Shown piece after piece: positions 7,029 to 16,024 of a stretch of DNA of 36,229 nucleotides. Source of the DNA: Streptomyces jumonjinensis (GTDB lineage Bacteria; Actinomycetota; Actinomycetes; Streptomycetales; Streptomycetaceae); contig NZ_VCLA01000147.1 of the NCBI RefSeq assembly GCF_009600885.1, forward strand, positions 1-36,229. Direction: 5' to 3'. Made by a program: the position numbers and the translations under genes. The notes below the pieces were generated by a model, which was not told where the DNA came from, searched no databases, and worked only from the letters and a program-made list of their open reading frames with translations. How positions within the stretch are numbered: the first letter of the stretch is position 1; every line of letters begins with the position of its first letter.

Positions 7029-7745
7029 TCAGCCGCTTCGGCGCAGCGCCTCGCTCAGCCGGCCGGCCGCGTCTATGACCGCTTGGGCGTGCATCCGGCC
7101 CGGGTGCCGGGTCAGCCGCTCGACCGGCCCGGAGACCGAGACGGCGGCCACCACGCGGTTGGAGGGGCCGCGCACCGGGGCCGAGACCGAGGCCACGCCC
7201 GGTTCGCGCTCGCCGATCGACTGGGACCAGCCCCTGCGCCGTACGCCGGAGAGCGCCGTCGCCGTGAACCGCGCCCCCTGAAGGCCCCTGTGCAGCCGCT
7301 CGGGCTCCTCCCAGGCCATCAGGATCTGCGCCGACGAGCCGGCCTTCATCGTGAGCGTGGAGCCCACCGGGACGGTGTCCCGCAGTCCGGACAGCCGCTC
7401 CGCCGCCGCCACACAGATGCGCATGTCCCCCTGGCGGCGGTAGAGCTGCGCGCTCTCCCCGGTCACATCGCGCAGATGTGTGAGCACCGGGCCCGCCGTG
7501 GCCAGGAGCCGGTCCTCGCCCGCCGCCGCGGCGAGCTCCGTCAGCCGGGGGCCCAGGATGAACCGGCCCTGCATGTCCCTCGCCACCATCCGGTGGTGTT
7601 CGAGGGCCACTGCCAGCCGGTGGGCCGTGGGCCGCGCGAGTCCGGTCGCCGCGACCAGCCCGGCGAGGGTGGCCGGACCGGACTCCAGTGCGCTCAGAAC
7701 CAGAGCCGCCTTGTCGAGAACGCCGACGCCGCTAGAGTTGTCCAT
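7029..7745 (-). CDS. ndgR: IclR-family regulator NdgR (AreB-like)
   Basis: A 238-residue DNA-binding regulator. NdgR and AreB are known in streptomycetes to control leucine and other amino-acid genes and to influence antibiotic production. The N-terminal winged helix-turn-helix spans about residues 8-65 ([23 protein letters not shown] region), and the C-terminal effector-binding domain contains the conserved [17 protein letters not shown] loop. I chose the ATG at 7745; the length equals the family norm. It is transcribed away from leuC, and a 29-bp palindrome lies only 9 bp upstream of its start, so autoregulation together with leuCD control is likely. Confidence 0.95.
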   Translation of the reverse strand: MDNSSGVGVLDKAALVLSALESGPATLAGLVAATGLARPTAHRLAVALEHHRMVARDMQGRFILGPRLTELAAAAGEDRLLATAGPVLTHLRDVTGESAQLYRRQGDMRICVAAAERLSGLRDTVPVGSTLTMKAGSSAQILMAWEEPERLHRGLQGARFTATALSGVRRRGWSQSIGEREPGVASVSAPVRGPSNRVVAAVSVSGPVERLTRHPGRMHAQAVIDAAGRLSEALRRSG

Positions 7746-7753
7746 GCAACGAT

Positions 7754-7782
7754 ACTTGCGTCTCACAGTGTGAAACGCAAGT
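7754..7782. promoter_or_regulatory. Probable NdgR operator, 29-bp near-perfect palindrome
   Basis: The arms are ACTTGCGTCTCACA and TGTGAAACGCAAGT around a central G, matching as inverted repeats at 13 of 14 positions. It sits in the ndgR-leuC gap, 9 bp before the ndgR start and about 104 bp before leuC. IclR proteins bind palindromes of this kind, and the position predicts direct repression of ndgR and control of leuCD. Confidence 0.8.
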
Positions 7783-7886
7783 TCAAATTTTCCGAGAATC
7801 AGCCAGCCTGGAGAGGCGGCCCGCGCTCCATGGGTCCGCACAGGTCTCAAGGAGTGCCGGCAGAGCGGCCGGCCGGAGGGAAAGCG

Positions 7887-9317
7887 ATGGGTAGGACACT
7901 CGCGGAGAAGGTCTGGGACGACCATGTCGTCCGGCGCGCGGAAGGCGAGCCCGATCTTCTCTACATCGATCTGCACCTCCTGCACGAGGTGACCAGCCCC
8001 CAGGCGTTCGACGGACTCCGCCAGAACGGCCGGCGGGTACGGCGGCTCGACCTCACCATCGCGACCGAGGACCACAACACCCCGACCGTCGACATCGACA
8101 AGCCCATCGCGGACCCGGTCTCCCGCGCCCAGTTGGAGACGCTGCGCAGGAACTGCGCCGAGTTCGGCGTACGGCTGCATCCGCTCGGCGACGTGGAACA
8201 GGGCGTCGTCCATGTGGTGGGCCCCCAGCTGGGACTGACCCAGCCCGGCACCACCGTGGTCTGCGGCGACTCCCACACCTCCACCCACGGCGCGTTCGGC
8301 GCGCTGGCCTTCGGCATCGGCACCTCCCAGGTGGAGCATGTGCTCGCCACCCAGACGCTGCCGCTGGCCCGCCCCAGGACCATGGCGATCACCGTCGAGG
8401 GCGAGCTGCCCGACGGAGTCACCGCCAAGGACCTGATCCTGGCGATCATCGCCAGGATCGGCACCGGCGGTGGCCAGGGCTACATCCTGGAGTACCGCGG
8501 CCCGGCCATCGAGAAGCTCTCGATGGAGGCCCGGATGACCATCTGCAACATGTCGATCGAGGCCGGGGCCCGCGCGGGCATGATCGCCCCCGACCAGACC
8601 ACCTTCGACTACCTCCACGGCCGGGACCACGCCCCCGAGGGCGAGGACTGGGACGCGGCCGTCGCGTACTGGAAGACCCTCAGGACGGACGACGACGCCG
8701 TCTTCGACGCCGAGGTGATCATCAACGGCGCCGAGCTGGCCCCGTTCGTCACCTGGGGCACCAACCCCGGCCAGGGCGCGCCGCTCTCGGCCAGCGTCCC
8801 CGACCCGGCTTCGTACGACGACGCTTCGGAGCGGCTCGCCGCCGAAAAGGCCCTGGAGTACATGGGGTTGACCGCCGGGCAGCCGCTGCGGGACATCCAG
8901 GTGGACACCGTCTTCGTAGGCTCCTGCACCAACGGCCGTATCGAGGACCTGCGCTCGGCCGCCGCGATCCTGGACGGCCGTAAAGTCGCCGACGGGGTGC
9001 GGATGCTGGTCGTCCCCGGGTCGGTACGGGTCTCCCTCCAGGCCGTCGCCGAGGGCCTGGACAAGGTCTTCACCTCCTCCGGCGCGGAGTGGCGGCACGC
9101 GGGCTGTTCGATGTGTCTGGGCATGAACCCCGACCAACTCGCCCCCGGCGAGCGCTCCGCGTCCACCTCCAATCGCAACTTCGAGGGCCGGCAGGGCAAG
9201 GGCGGACGCACCCATCTGGTCTCGCCCCAGGTCGCCGCCGCCACCGCCGTACTGGGACATCTGGCCTCCCCGGCCGATCTGTCCGACGACGCCGCCCGTA
9301 CGCCCGCTGGAGTCTGA
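7887..9317 (+). CDS. leuC: 3-isopropylmalate dehydratase, large subunit
   Basis: A 476-residue aconitase-family subunit that, with LeuD, isomerises 2-isopropylmalate to 3-isopropylmalate in leucine synthesis. The [4Fe-4S] cluster ligands are visible as C347 (GSCTNGR) and C407 and C410 (GCSMCLGMN). The N-terminal DHN motif (TEDHNTPT) and [20 protein letters not shown] stretch are typical (quoted here only as positions near residues 129-148). The ATG at 7887 has GGAGGG 6 nt upstream. The open frame extends far upstream but the preceding part is the ndgR antisense. leuD follows after 6 nt. Confidence 0.98.
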   Translation: MGRTLAEKVWDDHVVRRAEGEPDLLYIDLHLLHEVTSPQAFDGLRQNGRRVRRLDLTIATEDHNTPTVDIDKPIADPVSRAQLETLRRNCAEFGVRLHPLGDVEQGVVHVVGPQLGLTQPGTTVVCGDSHTSTHGAFGALAFGIGTSQVEHVLATQTLPLARPRTMAITVEGELPDGVTAKDLILAIIARIGTGGGQGYILEYRGPAIEKLSMEARMTICNMSIEAGARAGMIAPDQTTFDYLHGRDHAPEGEDWDAAVAYWKTLRTDDDAVFDAEVIINGAELAPFVTWGTNPGQGAPLSASVPDPASYDDASERLAAEKALEYMGLTAGQPLRDIQVDTVFVGSCTNGRIEDLRSAAAILDGRKVADGVRMLVVPGSVRVSLQAVAEGLDKVFTSSGAEWRHAGCSMCLGMNPDQLAPGERSASTSNRNFEGRQGKGGRTHLVSPQVAAATAVLGHLASPADLSDDAARTPAGV

Positions 9318-9323
9318 TCAGCC

Positions 9324-9917
9324 ATGGAAGCATTCACCGCACACACCGGCCGGGCCGTCCCGCTGCGCCGCAGCAATGTCGACACCGACCAGATCATTCC
9401 GGCCCACTGGCTGAAGAAGGTCACCCGCGACGGGTTCGAGGACGGGCTCTTCGAGGCCTGGCGCAAGGACTCCGACTTCGTGCTCAACCGGCCGGAGCGA
9501 CAGGGGGCCACGGTCCTGGTCGCGGGCCCCGACTTCGGCACCGGCTCCTCCCGTGAGCACGCCGTCTGGGCGCTCCAGAACTACGGCTTCAAGACCGTCG
9601 TCTCCTCCCGGTTCGCCGATATCTTCCGGGGCAACTCGCTCAAGAACGGCCTGCTGACCGTGGTTCTGCCGCAGGAGACCGTGGAGCGGCTCCAGGAGCT
9701 GACCGAGGCCGATCCCACGGTGGAGATCACCGTCGATCTGGAGTCCCGCCAGGTCCGCGCGGCGGACCTCACCGCCGACTTCGAACTGGACGAGAACGCC
9801 CGCTGGCGGCTGCTGAACGGTCTGGACGACATCAGCCTCACCCTTCAGAACGAAACGGACATCTCGACTTACGAATCGTCCCGCCCCACCTTCAAGCCGC
9901 GGACGATTCAGGTCTGA
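9324..9917 (+). CDS. leuD: 3-isopropylmalate dehydratase, small subunit
   Basis: A 197-residue swivel-domain subunit that completes the active site with LeuC. The conserved [14 protein letters not shown] near residues 18-31 and the substrate-binding [14 protein letters not shown] near residues 72-85 are both present, and the length is normal. It lies 6 nt after leuC, clearly cotranscribed, and is followed by a terminator at 9935. Confidence 0.98.
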   Translation: MEAFTAHTGRAVPLRRSNVDTDQIIPAHWLKKVTRDGFEDGLFEAWRKDSDFVLNRPERQGATVLVAGPDFGTGSSREHAVWALQNYGFKTVVSSRFADIFRGNSLKNGLLTVVLPQETVERLQELTEADPTVEITVDLESRQVRAADLTADFELDENARWRLLNGLDDISLTLQNETDISTYESSRPTFKPRTIQV

Positions 9918-9934
9918 TCAGCGGTTTTCCCCGA

Positions 9935-9966
9935 CTGAGCCCTCCACCGCCCGGTGGGGGGCTCAG
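9935..9966 (+). terminator. Terminator hairpin after leuCD
   Basis: A 14-bp stem (CTGAGCCCTCCACC against GGTGGGGGGCTCAG, one mismatch) with a GCCC loop begins 18 nt after the leuD stop. No long T-run follows, as is common in high-GC genomes. Confidence 0.75.
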
Positions 9967-10021
9967 CCGTCTGTTGAGACCCTGCCGGGCGACAACTCGC
10001 CCCAGATGGCACAATCGGTGC

Positions 10022-10249
10022 ATGGAACACGACAGCCAACTCAAGCTCTACGCGGCTGTCGCGGCCCGATTGAAGGAAGCGCACACCGCTGTGCGCGCAC
10101 TGCAAGTCCCGGAGAGCGTAAGGAAGGCGCTCATCCGGAAGCTGCTGGTCGTCACGGCCGCGGCGAAGCACGATCTCCCGGATGCCGCACGGCGTCTGGA
10201 ACGCTTGATGAAGGACCTCGACGAGGGCCGATTCCCTGAAGGCGACTGA
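10022..10249 (+). CDS. Conserved hypothetical protein, 75 residues
   Basis: I cannot assign a function. The protein is highly charged and predicted to be all-helical, with two amphipathic helices (LYAAVAARLKEAHTAVRAL and ARRLERLMKDLDEGRF regions). There are no cysteines, signal peptide or membrane segment. I chose the ATG at 10022 because the protein is helical from there; an open frame begins upstream at 9974 but runs through the leuD 3' region. No clear ribosome-binding site precedes it. It has a fixed place between leuD and hupS, corresponding by synteny to a conserved Streptomyces gene. Confidence 0.8.
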   Translation: MEHDSQLKLYAAVAARLKEAHTAVRALQVPESVRKALIRKLLVVTAAAKHDLPDAARRLERLMKDLDEGRFPEGD

Positions 10250-10404
10250 CACCCGAACTCCAGCGAGCGACGACTTCCGCAGTCGAGTTCGTTGCGGCAC
10301 TAGGGTGATTAGACCGTTTCGTGTTTGATTTGCGGTATATATCTGCCTAACGTGCGAAAAAGCCTGGGCGCATTCGTTCAGGCGATGTCTCCGAAGGGGA
10401 AGAC

Positions 10405-11076
10405 GTGAACAAGGCGCAGCTCGTAGAAGCGATTGCCGACAAGCTCGGCGGCCGACAGCAGGCCGCGGACGCCGTCGACTCGGTGCTCGACGCGATCGTC
10501 CGCGCGGTCGTCGCCGGAGACCGGGTCTCGGTCACCGGCTTCGGCTCGTTCGAGAAGGTCGACCGTCCCGCCCGCTACGCCCGCAACCCGCAGACGGGTG
10601 AGCGGGTGCGGGTCAAGAAGACCTCCGTGCCGCGGTTCCGCGCGGGCCAGGGCTTCAAGGACCTGGTGAGCGGTTCGAAGAAGCTCCCGCGCGGCGGCGA
10701 GGTCTCGGTGAAGAAGGCGCCCAAGGGCAGCCTCTCGGGCGGTGCTTCCACCCGTACCACCGCCAAGGCCGCGGCCAAGAAGGCCACCGCCAAGAAGGCG
10801 ACGACGGCGAAGAAGGCGACCACCGCCAAGAAGGCGGCACCGGCCAAGAAGGCCACGACCGCCAAGAAGGCGACGACGGCGAAGAAGGCCACGACCGCGA
10901 AGAAGGCGGCACCGGCCAAGAAGGCCACCACGGCCAAGAAGGCGGCTCCCGCCAAGAAGGCCACGGCGAAGAAGACCGCCCCGGCCAAGAAGGCCACCGC
11001 CAAGAAGGCGCCGGCCAAGAAGACCACGGCGCGCAAGACCACCGCGAAGAAGACCGCGACCGCCAGGAAGAGGTAA
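10405..11076 (+). CDS. hupS: HU-family nucleoid protein with histone H1-like tail (HupS type)
   Basis: A 223-residue DNA-binding protein that compacts and protects chromosomal DNA; in Streptomyces HupS is known to be important in sporulating hyphae. Residues 1 to about 92 form the HU domain, with GFGSFE and RNPQTGE motifs. Residues from about 110 to the end are an Ala/Lys-rich tail built from short repeats such as [14 protein letters not shown] and APAKKA. The GTG start at 10405 has GAAGGGGAAG upstream. The 155-bp gap before it contains an unusually AT-rich block (near 10318-10345), suggesting a regulated promoter. It is followed by a strong hairpin terminator. Confidence 0.97.
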   Translation: MNKAQLVEAIADKLGGRQQAADAVDSVLDAIVRAVVAGDRVSVTGFGSFEKVDRPARYARNPQTGERVRVKKTSVPRFRAGQGFKDLVSGSKKLPRGGEVSVKKAPKGSLSGGASTRTTAKAAAKKATAKKATTAKKATTAKKAAPAKKATTAKKATTAKKATTAKKAAPAKKATTAKKAAPAKKATAKKTAPAKKATAKKAPAKKTTARKTTAKKTATARKR

Positions 11077-11107
11077 GCGGCACCAGGTCACCGGGCCACT
11101 CACACGC

Positions 11108-11139
11108 CGGGCCGGGCTCCCCTCGGGGAGCCCGGCCCG
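11108..11139 (+). terminator. Terminator hairpin after hupS
   Basis: A perfect 14-bp stem (CGGGCCGGGCTCCC and its complement) with a CTCG loop, 31 nt after the hupS stop. It separates hupS from the convergent gene that ends at 11181. Confidence 0.8.
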
Positions 11140-11180
11140 CGGTCTGCGTCCGCCGCACCGGAGGGCCGGGGGCGGAGGGG

Positions 11181-11384
11181 CTAGAGGGTCTGGAGCGTCA
11201 CCAGGGTGATCCGCAGGCTTCCGCCCGCTCCCTCCGTCTCGATACGGACCCGCTGACCGGGCCGCAGCAGCCGCAGCCCGCCCGCGTCGAATGCCGCCGC
11301 GTCGAATTCCACCGGAGTGCCGTCGTCGAGCAGCACACTCCCGCTGCGGGTTTCGGGATCGTATGTGTATGAGGTCGCCTGCAT
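11181..11384 (-). CDS. Small OB/cold-shock-like protein, 67 residues
   Basis: A short beta-rich protein of unknown role. The pattern [18 protein letters not shown], then [14 protein letters not shown], resembles the second half of CspA-type OB folds, but the RNP motifs of cold-shock proteins are not evident, so nucleic-acid binding is only a guess. I chose the ATG at 11384; the frame continues to 11420 but a -10-like TAGGGT (11397-11392, minus strand) ends 7 nt before this ATG, so the message may be leaderless. It lies 38 nt downstream of cofC in the same direction. Confidence 0.75.
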   Translation of the reverse strand: MQATSYTYDPETRSGSVLLDDGTPVEFDAAAFDAGGLRLLRPGQRVRIETEGAGGSLRITLVTLQTL

Positions 11385-11422
11385 GAGCGCAACCCTAATC
11401 CCCGGCGCGGTCCGGGGCATCG

Positions 11423-12064
11423 TCAGTCCACCGCGGATGCGCCCGCTTCCAGCCGCTGTGCCGTTCGCGGACCCACGCCCAGACAGAGCGCCGCCGCCAG
11501 ATCATCGGGAGTGTCCACGTCCTGGCGCACCGAATCCACACCATCGAGCCGAATTTCCCTGGCACCCGACGAGGAATGCCGCAACCGGGAGGGGCCGCCG
11601 AATCCCGGGCGCAATTCCACGCCCGCCGCCGCCGAGAGCAAAGTCGTGCCGACACCGGCCGCGTCGGTGAGAAATGCCCGGGGAAACCCCGCCGCGTATG
11701 CGAGCACCCGCGCCAGTTCCCGCGGGCGCAGCGCGGGCAGATCCGCGTTGAGCGCGGCCACCGCCGCGCCGGGCCTGGCGCGGCGCACCGTCCGGGCGCC
11801 GTGCGCCAGAGCGGCGTTGAGCCCGGCGGCCGGGGCGTCGGGCACGATGCGCGCGCCGAGCGCCGAGAGCTCCGCGCCCGCCACGTGATCGTCCGTGACA
11901 ACTGCCACATCCCGTACGGCGGGGCAGGCCAGCGCCGCCGCCACCGTGTCCTGGGCGAAGGCGAGCGCGAGATGCGGGCGCAGCGCGTCGTCGGCCGCGG
12001 GCGCGAGTCGGCTCTTGGCCAGTACAAGCGGTTTCAGCGGGATCACCAGGGACCAGCGGGTCAT
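11423..12064 (-). CDS. cofC: 2-phospho-L-lactate (or PEP) guanylyltransferase
   Basis: A 213-residue nucleotidyltransferase that activates phospholactate or phosphoenolpyruvate with GTP for coenzyme F420 synthesis. The N-terminal IPLKPLVLAKSRL motif (residues about 7-19) carries the triphosphate-binding lysines, NADLPAL carries the metal-binding Asp, and DVDTPDDL lies near the end. I chose the ATG at 12064, which gives the usual family length, although the nearest Shine-Dalgarno-like GGAGAGG is about 15-20 nt upstream. No other F420 genes are nearby, as usual in Streptomyces where cofC is unlinked. It is divergent from the acyltransferase gene at 12253. Confidence 0.9.
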   Translation of the reverse strand: MTRWSLVIPLKPLVLAKSRLAPAADDALRPHLALAFAQDTVAAALACPAVRDVAVVTDDHVAGAELSALGARIVPDAPAAGLNAALAHGARTVRRARPGAAVAALNADLPALRPRELARVLAYAAGFPRAFLTDAAGVGTTLLSAAAGVELRPGFGGPSRLRHSSSGAREIRLDGVDSVRQDVDTPDDLAAALCLGVGPRTAQRLEAGASAVD

Positions 12065-12252
12065 CAGGTCGGTGTTCGTGGCTAGCCTCTCCGTCCATGC
12101 GCGTCGGCCCTTATTGTGGCCCGCCCCGGGAACTCCCGGAGGTCCGGTCCGGTGACCGGAGCGTACGGTGTGCTCGACAGACCAGGTGCCTGGGGCGACA
12201 CTTGACCCCCGGCATCCGGGCATAGGCCCGGGCGGAGAGGAAGGGTGTCCGA

Positions 12253-13005
12253 GTGTCCCGCCGTAGAATCGGCTTCTGGTACCGCCTGGCGGCGGTCATC
12301 GCTAAACCGCCGCTGTTGGTTCTGTTCAAACGGGACTGGCGGGGAATGGAACACATTCCGGCCGACGGCGGATTCATCACCGCGGTCAATCACAACTCGT
12401 ATCTCGACCCCCTTTCCTATGCGCACTTCCAGTACAACACCGGACGAGTGCCCCGCTTTCTGGCGAAGGCCGGGCTGTTCAAGACCCCGTTCGTCGGGAT
12501 GATGCTCCGCGGTACCCGGCAGATCCCCGTGTACCGGGAGACGACCGACGCCCTCGACGCCTACCGCTCCGCCGTCGCCGCCATCGAGCGGGGCGAGTGC
12601 GTGGCCTTCTACCCCGAGGGCACCATCACCCGCGACCCGGAGCTGTGGCCCATGGCGGGCAAGACCGGTGCGGCCCGTATCGCCCTCCAGACGAAGGCCC
12701 CCGTCATCCCGGTCGCCCAGTGGGGGGCCCATCTGGCGATGCCGCCCTACGCCACGGCGAACCGGGTGCGGCTGTTCCCCCGTAAGACCCTGATCGTGCA
12801 GGCCGGACCGGCCGTCGATCTGAGCCGGTTCTACGATCGGGAGCCGACACCCGAGGTGCTGCGCGAGGCGACCGAGGCCATCATGGCCGAGATCACCGCG
12901 CTTCTGGAGGACGTACGCGGCGAGAAGGCGCCTTCCGAGCCGTACGACCACCGCACCGCCCGGGAAGAACAGCGGCGCAAGGCCGCAGGGGAAGGAACCC
13001 AGTGA
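12253..13005 (+). CDS. 1-acyl-sn-glycerol-3-phosphate acyltransferase-like protein (PlsC family)
   Basis: A 250-residue membrane-associated acyltransferase of phospholipid synthesis. The catalytic HX4D motif is NHNSYLD (H47, D52) and the glycerophosphate-binding motif is YPEGT (P121-T124). The C-terminal 40 residues are charged and probably disordered. The GTG at 12253 is preceded by GGAGAGGAAGG. Its stop overlaps the gpsA start by 4 nt (GTGA), so it is coupled to the enzyme that supplies glycerol-3-phosphate, which fits its role. Confidence 0.93.
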   Translation: MSRRRIGFWYRLAAVIAKPPLLVLFKRDWRGMEHIPADGGFITAVNHNSYLDPLSYAHFQYNTGRVPRFLAKAGLFKTPFVGMMLRGTRQIPVYRETTDALDAYRSAVAAIERGECVAFYPEGTITRDPELWPMAGKTGAARIALQTKAPVIPVAQWGAHLAMPPYATANRVRLFPRKTLIVQAGPAVDLSRFYDREPTPEVLREATEAIMAEITALLEDVRGEKAPSEPYDHRTAREEQRRKAAGEGTQ

Positions 13006-14012
13006 CACACCCCGCCAAGGTCGCCGTCTTCGGCACCGGCTCATGGGGAACGGCTTTCGGCATGGTGCTCGCGGACGCGGGCTGCGAGGTGACCCTCTGG
13101 GGTCGCCGCGCCGAACTCGCGGAGGCCGTCAACACCACCCGTACCAACCCCGACTATCTCCCGGGCATCGAGCTGCCGCCCTCGCTGCGGGCCACCACCG
13201 ACCCCGCCGAGGCGCTGCGCGGGGCGGACTTCACCGTTCTCGCGGTGCCGTCCCAGACGCTGCGCGCCAATCTCGCCGCCTGGGCGCCGCAGCTGCCCGC
13301 CGACACCGTGCTGGTGTCGCTGATGAAGGGCATCGAACTCGGCAGCGCCAAGCGGATGAGCGAGGTCGTGCAGGAGGTCGCGGGGGTTCCCGCCGAGCGG
13401 GTCGCCGTGGTGACCGGGCCCAATCTGGCCAAGGAGATCGCCCAGCGCCAGCCCGCAGCCGCCGTGGTGGCCTGCCGCGACGAAGCCGTCGCCCAGCGGC
13501 TCCAGTCCGTCTGCCACACCCCTTACTTCCGCCCGTACACCAACACCGACGTCATCGGCTGTGAACTCGGCGGCGCGGTCAAGAACGTCATCGGGCTCGC
13601 CGTCGGCATCGCGGACGGCATGGGCCTCGGCGACAACACCAAGGGATCGCTGATCACCCGCGGTCTGGCCGAGACCACCCGGCTCGGCGTCGCGATGGGG
13701 GCCGACCCGCTGACCTTCGCCGGACTCGCGGGCCTCGGCGATCTGGTGGCGACCTGTTCGTCCCCGCTCTCCCGGAACCACACCTTCGGCACCAACCTCG
13801 GCCGGGGCATGACGCTCCAGGAGACCATCGCGGTCACCAAGCAGACCGCCGAGGGCGTCAAGTCCTGTGAGTCCGTGCTCGATCTGGCCCGCAGACACGG
13901 GGTCGACATGCCCATCACGGAGACCGTCGTCGGCATCGTCCACGAGGGCAAGCCGCCCGTGGTGGCGCTCAAGGAGCTGATGTCGCGCAGCGCGAAGCCG
14001 GAGCGCCGCTGA
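13002..14012 (+). CDS. gpsA: NAD(P)H-dependent glycerol-3-phosphate dehydrogenase
   Basis: A 336-residue enzyme that reduces dihydroxyacetone phosphate to glycerol-3-phosphate for lipid synthesis. The N-terminal Rossmann motif is GTGSWG (G11-G16), and the catalytic lysine is K194 in [13 protein letters not shown]. The [12 protein letters not shown] substrate-binding segment follows. It starts at a GTG that overlaps the acyltransferase stop by 4 nt. ddlA downstream appears to have its own promoter. Confidence 0.98.
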   Translation: MTHPAKVAVFGTGSWGTAFGMVLADAGCEVTLWGRRAELAEAVNTTRTNPDYLPGIELPPSLRATTDPAEALRGADFTVLAVPSQTLRANLAAWAPQLPADTVLVSLMKGIELGSAKRMSEVVQEVAGVPAERVAVVTGPNLAKEIAQRQPAAAVVACRDEAVAQRLQSVCHTPYFRPYTNTDVIGCELGGAVKNVIGLAVGIADGMGLGDNTKGSLITRGLAETTRLGVAMGADPLTFAGLAGLGDLVATCSSPLSRNHTFGTNLGRGMTLQETIAVTKQTAEGVKSCESVLDLARRHGVDMPITETVVGIVHEGKPPVVALKELMSRSAKPERR

Positions 14013-14034
14013 CGCCTCCGGCGTGCCGCCGACG

Positions 14035-14063
14035 CTGACTCCCGGGGTGCCAACAGGTACGCT
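14035..14063 (+). promoter_or_regulatory. ddlA promoter, leaderless type
   Basis: CTGACT (14035-14040) and TACGCT (14058-14063) are separated by exactly 17 nt and match the vegetative sigma pattern. The -10 box ends 9 nt before the ddlA ATG, and no Shine-Dalgarno sequence lies between, so transcription should start at or within a few nt of the start codon. Confidence 0.65.
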
Positions 14064-14072
14064 CAACGCGAT

Positions 14073-15260
14073 ATGAGCACCGAGAACCTTCCCCAGATTC
14101 CCGAGCGGCGAAGCCCCGGGCAGTCCAGCGACGGCCGGTCGCTCCGCAAGCCGCGCGTGGCCGTCGTCTTCGGCGGGCGCAGCTCCGAGCACGGCATCTC
14201 CGTGGTCACCGCCGGGGCCGTGCTGCGGGCCATCGACCGTTCGAAGTACGACGTTCTGCCGATCGGCATCACGGTGGACGGCCGCTGGGCGCTCACCGCC
14301 GACGAGCCGGAGCGGATGGCGATCACCGACCGGCGGACGCCGAGCGTCGAGCAGCTCACCGACTCCCCCGACGGCGTCGTCGCGCTCTCCGTGGACCCCG
14401 GCAACCGCGAGGTCGTCTACAGCGAGCCCGGCGCGGTGCCGAAGGCGCTCGGCGAAGTCGACGTCGTCTTCCCGGTGATGCACGGCCCGTACGGCGAGGA
14501 CGGCACGATCCAGGGCCTGCTGGAGCTGGCCGGGGTGCCCTATGTCGGCTCCGGTGTGCTGGCCTCCGCCGTGGGTCAGGACAAGGAGTACATGAAGCGC
14601 GTCTTCACCTCCTTCGGGCTGCCGGTCGGCCCGTACGAGGTGATCCGCCCGCGCGAGTGGGAACTCGACCCGTCCGCCGCCCGGCAGCGGATCGTCGACT
14701 TCGCGGGCGAGCACGGCTGGCCCCTCTTCATCAAGCCCGCGCGCGCGGGCTCCTCCATCGGCATCACCAAGGTGGACGAGGTCTCCGGGCTCGACGCGGC
14801 GATCGAGGAGGCACAGCGGCACGACCCCAAGATCCTGGTCGAGGCGCTGCTGCGGGGCCGCGAGATCGAGTGCGGGGTGCTGGAGTTCGAGGACGGGCCG
14901 CGCGCCAGCGTCCCGGCCGAGATCCCGCCGGTCCAGTCGCACGACTTCTACGACTTCGAGGCCAAGTACATCGACTCGGCGTCCGGGATCGTGCCCGCGC
15001 CGCTGACCGAGGAGCAGACCGCCGAGGTGCGGCGGCTGGCCGTCGCGGCCTTCGACGCCGCCTCCTGCGAGGGTCTCGTACGCGCCGACTTCTTCCTCAC
15101 CGAGGACGGCGGCTTCGTCATCAACGAGATCAACACCATGCCCGGCTTCACCCCGATCTCCATGTATCCGCGGATGTGGCAGGAGACCGGCGTCGGCTAT
15201 CCGGAGCTGGTGGATCTGCTGATCCAGGCCGCGCTGCGCCGCTCGACCGGACTGCGCTAA
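14073..15260 (+). CDS. ddlA: D-alanine--D-alanine ligase
   Basis: A 395-residue ATP-grasp enzyme that makes the D-Ala-D-Ala dipeptide of peptidoglycan. I see the N-terminal GGRSSEHGISVVTAG, the HGPYGEDGTIQG motif, the ATP-grasp lysines (QDKEYMKRV, FIKPARAGSS) and the C-terminal metal-binding EINTMPGFTP. About 25 residues precede the usual family start and look disordered. Length is a little above the bacterial norm because of the N-terminal extension and loops. It appears to be expressed from its own leaderless promoter as well as by possible readthrough from gpsA. Confidence 0.98.
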   Translation: MSTENLPQIPERRSPGQSSDGRSLRKPRVAVVFGGRSSEHGISVVTAGAVLRAIDRSKYDVLPIGITVDGRWALTADEPERMAITDRRTPSVEQLTDSPDGVVALSVDPGNREVVYSEPGAVPKALGEVDVVFPVMHGPYGEDGTIQGLLELAGVPYVGSGVLASAVGQDKEYMKRVFTSFGLPVGPYEVIRPREWELDPSAARQRIVDFAGEHGWPLFIKPARAGSSIGITKVDEVSGLDAAIEEAQRHDPKILVEALLRGREIECGVLEFEDGPRASVPAEIPPVQSHDFYDFEAKYIDSASGIVPAPLTEEQTAEVRRLAVAAFDAASCEGLVRADFFLTEDGGFVINEINTMPGFTPISMYPRMWQETGVGYPELVDLLIQAALRRSTGLR

Positions 15261-15384
15261 AAACCTCCCGAGCCCGTATCGCTCTTCTCCGGCCGGGGGA
15301 CACCACACGCAGTACCATCGCGGCGTCGCCCCGGCCGGCGGCCGGTTCAGGTCCGGCCCGGGGCCGGCCAAGCGCGGACGGGGG

Positions 15385-15618
15385 CTACAGATGCACGACC
15401 GGGCAGGTCAGCGTTCGGGTGATGCCCTCCACCTGCTGGACCTTGGCGACCACCAGCCGGCCCAGGGCGTCGACCGTTTCGGCCTGGGCGCGCACGATCA
15501 CGTCATAGGGGCCGGTCACGTCCTCGGCCTGAATCACTCCCGCGATCTTTCCGATGGTCTCGGCGACAGTCGACGCCTTGCCCACCTCGGTCTGAATGAG
15601 GATGTACGCCTGTACCAC
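15385..15618 (-). CDS. Stand-alone AsnC/Lrp ligand-binding (RAM) domain protein
   Basis: A 77-residue protein consisting only of the alpha-beta ligand-binding domain of Lrp/AsnC regulators (AYILIQTEVGK at the start, GPYDVIVRAQ in the middle, VEGITRTLTCPVVHL at the end). It lacks the DNA-binding helix-turn-helix, so it probably acts as an oligomeric amino-acid sensor or partner of full-length regulators. The GTG at 15618 has GGAGGT 6 nt upstream, an ideal ribosome-binding site; the longer open frame to 15654 adds only a Pro/Gly-rich stretch. It is divergent from thiL. Confidence 0.9.
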   Translation of the reverse strand: MVQAYILIQTEVGKASTVAETIGKIAGVIQAEDVTGPYDVIVRAQAETVDALGRLVVAKVQQVEGITRTLTCPVVHL

Positions 15619-16024
15619 GGAACCTCCAGGGCGACCCGGGGAGAACGGTCCCACCGTCTGTGGGGAGACCCCGGGGGGAGAAAGGGACGCTACGGTATCG
15701 CGTCGTCACGCGCTGCGGGGAGACCCGCGCGCCGCGCGGGGCCCGCGGTGTGGCGTGCGGAGAACAGCCGCTGTTCCATCCCGCGAGCGGGCTCCCGGTG
15801 GTTGTCTTGACGGTACCGGGGGTTCTTCCGACGGTACCGGGGCCGCGCGAGGCCCGCGACCTGCGGATCGGGCAGCCGCCCGGCCGGTCCCGGGTGTGCG
15901 GCGAGCGGCCCCGGACGGGCCGGGCCGGGCAGCCGGCCCGGTGGTCGGGTTCTCGCCGGGCGATGGCCCGGTGGGCTGGTTTCCGCTGGAGGGTCCGGCG
16001 GGGCGACGGAGAGGTGAGACTCGG
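15619..16024. other. 406-bp divergent gap between the AsnC-like gene and thiL
   Basis: No convincing gene is present, although the thiL frame stays open through it. It holds a pair of GACGGTACCGGGG repeats (15809-15842), two copies of a TGnGGGGAGACCC motif (near 15660 and 15713), and a -10-like TACGGT near 15690. It is therefore best read as a regulatory region. No thiamine (THI-box) riboswitch is recognisable. Confidence 0.6.
15809..15842. repeat. Direct repeat GACGGTACCGGGG x2, 21 bp apart
   Basis: Two perfect 13-bp copies begin at 15809 and 15830. Each contains the self-complementary CGGTACCG. The 21-bp period places both on the same face of the helix, as expected for cooperative binding of a dimeric regulator. 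Confidence 0.7.

Noticed and set aside
7746..9260. Possible 500-residue N-terminal extension of NdgR (frame open to 9260)
   Set aside because: The extension is antisense to leuC. NdgR begins naturally at 7745 with family length and an operator just upstream.
13041..15371. 776-codon open frame on the minus strand
   Set aside because: Antisense shadow of gpsA and ddlA; no motifs.
15596..16024. Long N-terminal extension of ThiL
   Set aside because: The extension is Pro/Gly/Arg-rich and covers the divergent promoter region; ThiL homology starts right after the GTG at 16025.
15619..16024. Thiamine (TPP) riboswitch before thiLD
   Set aside because: The conserved THI-box core (CUGAGA and ACCUG-type segments in order) could not be found.
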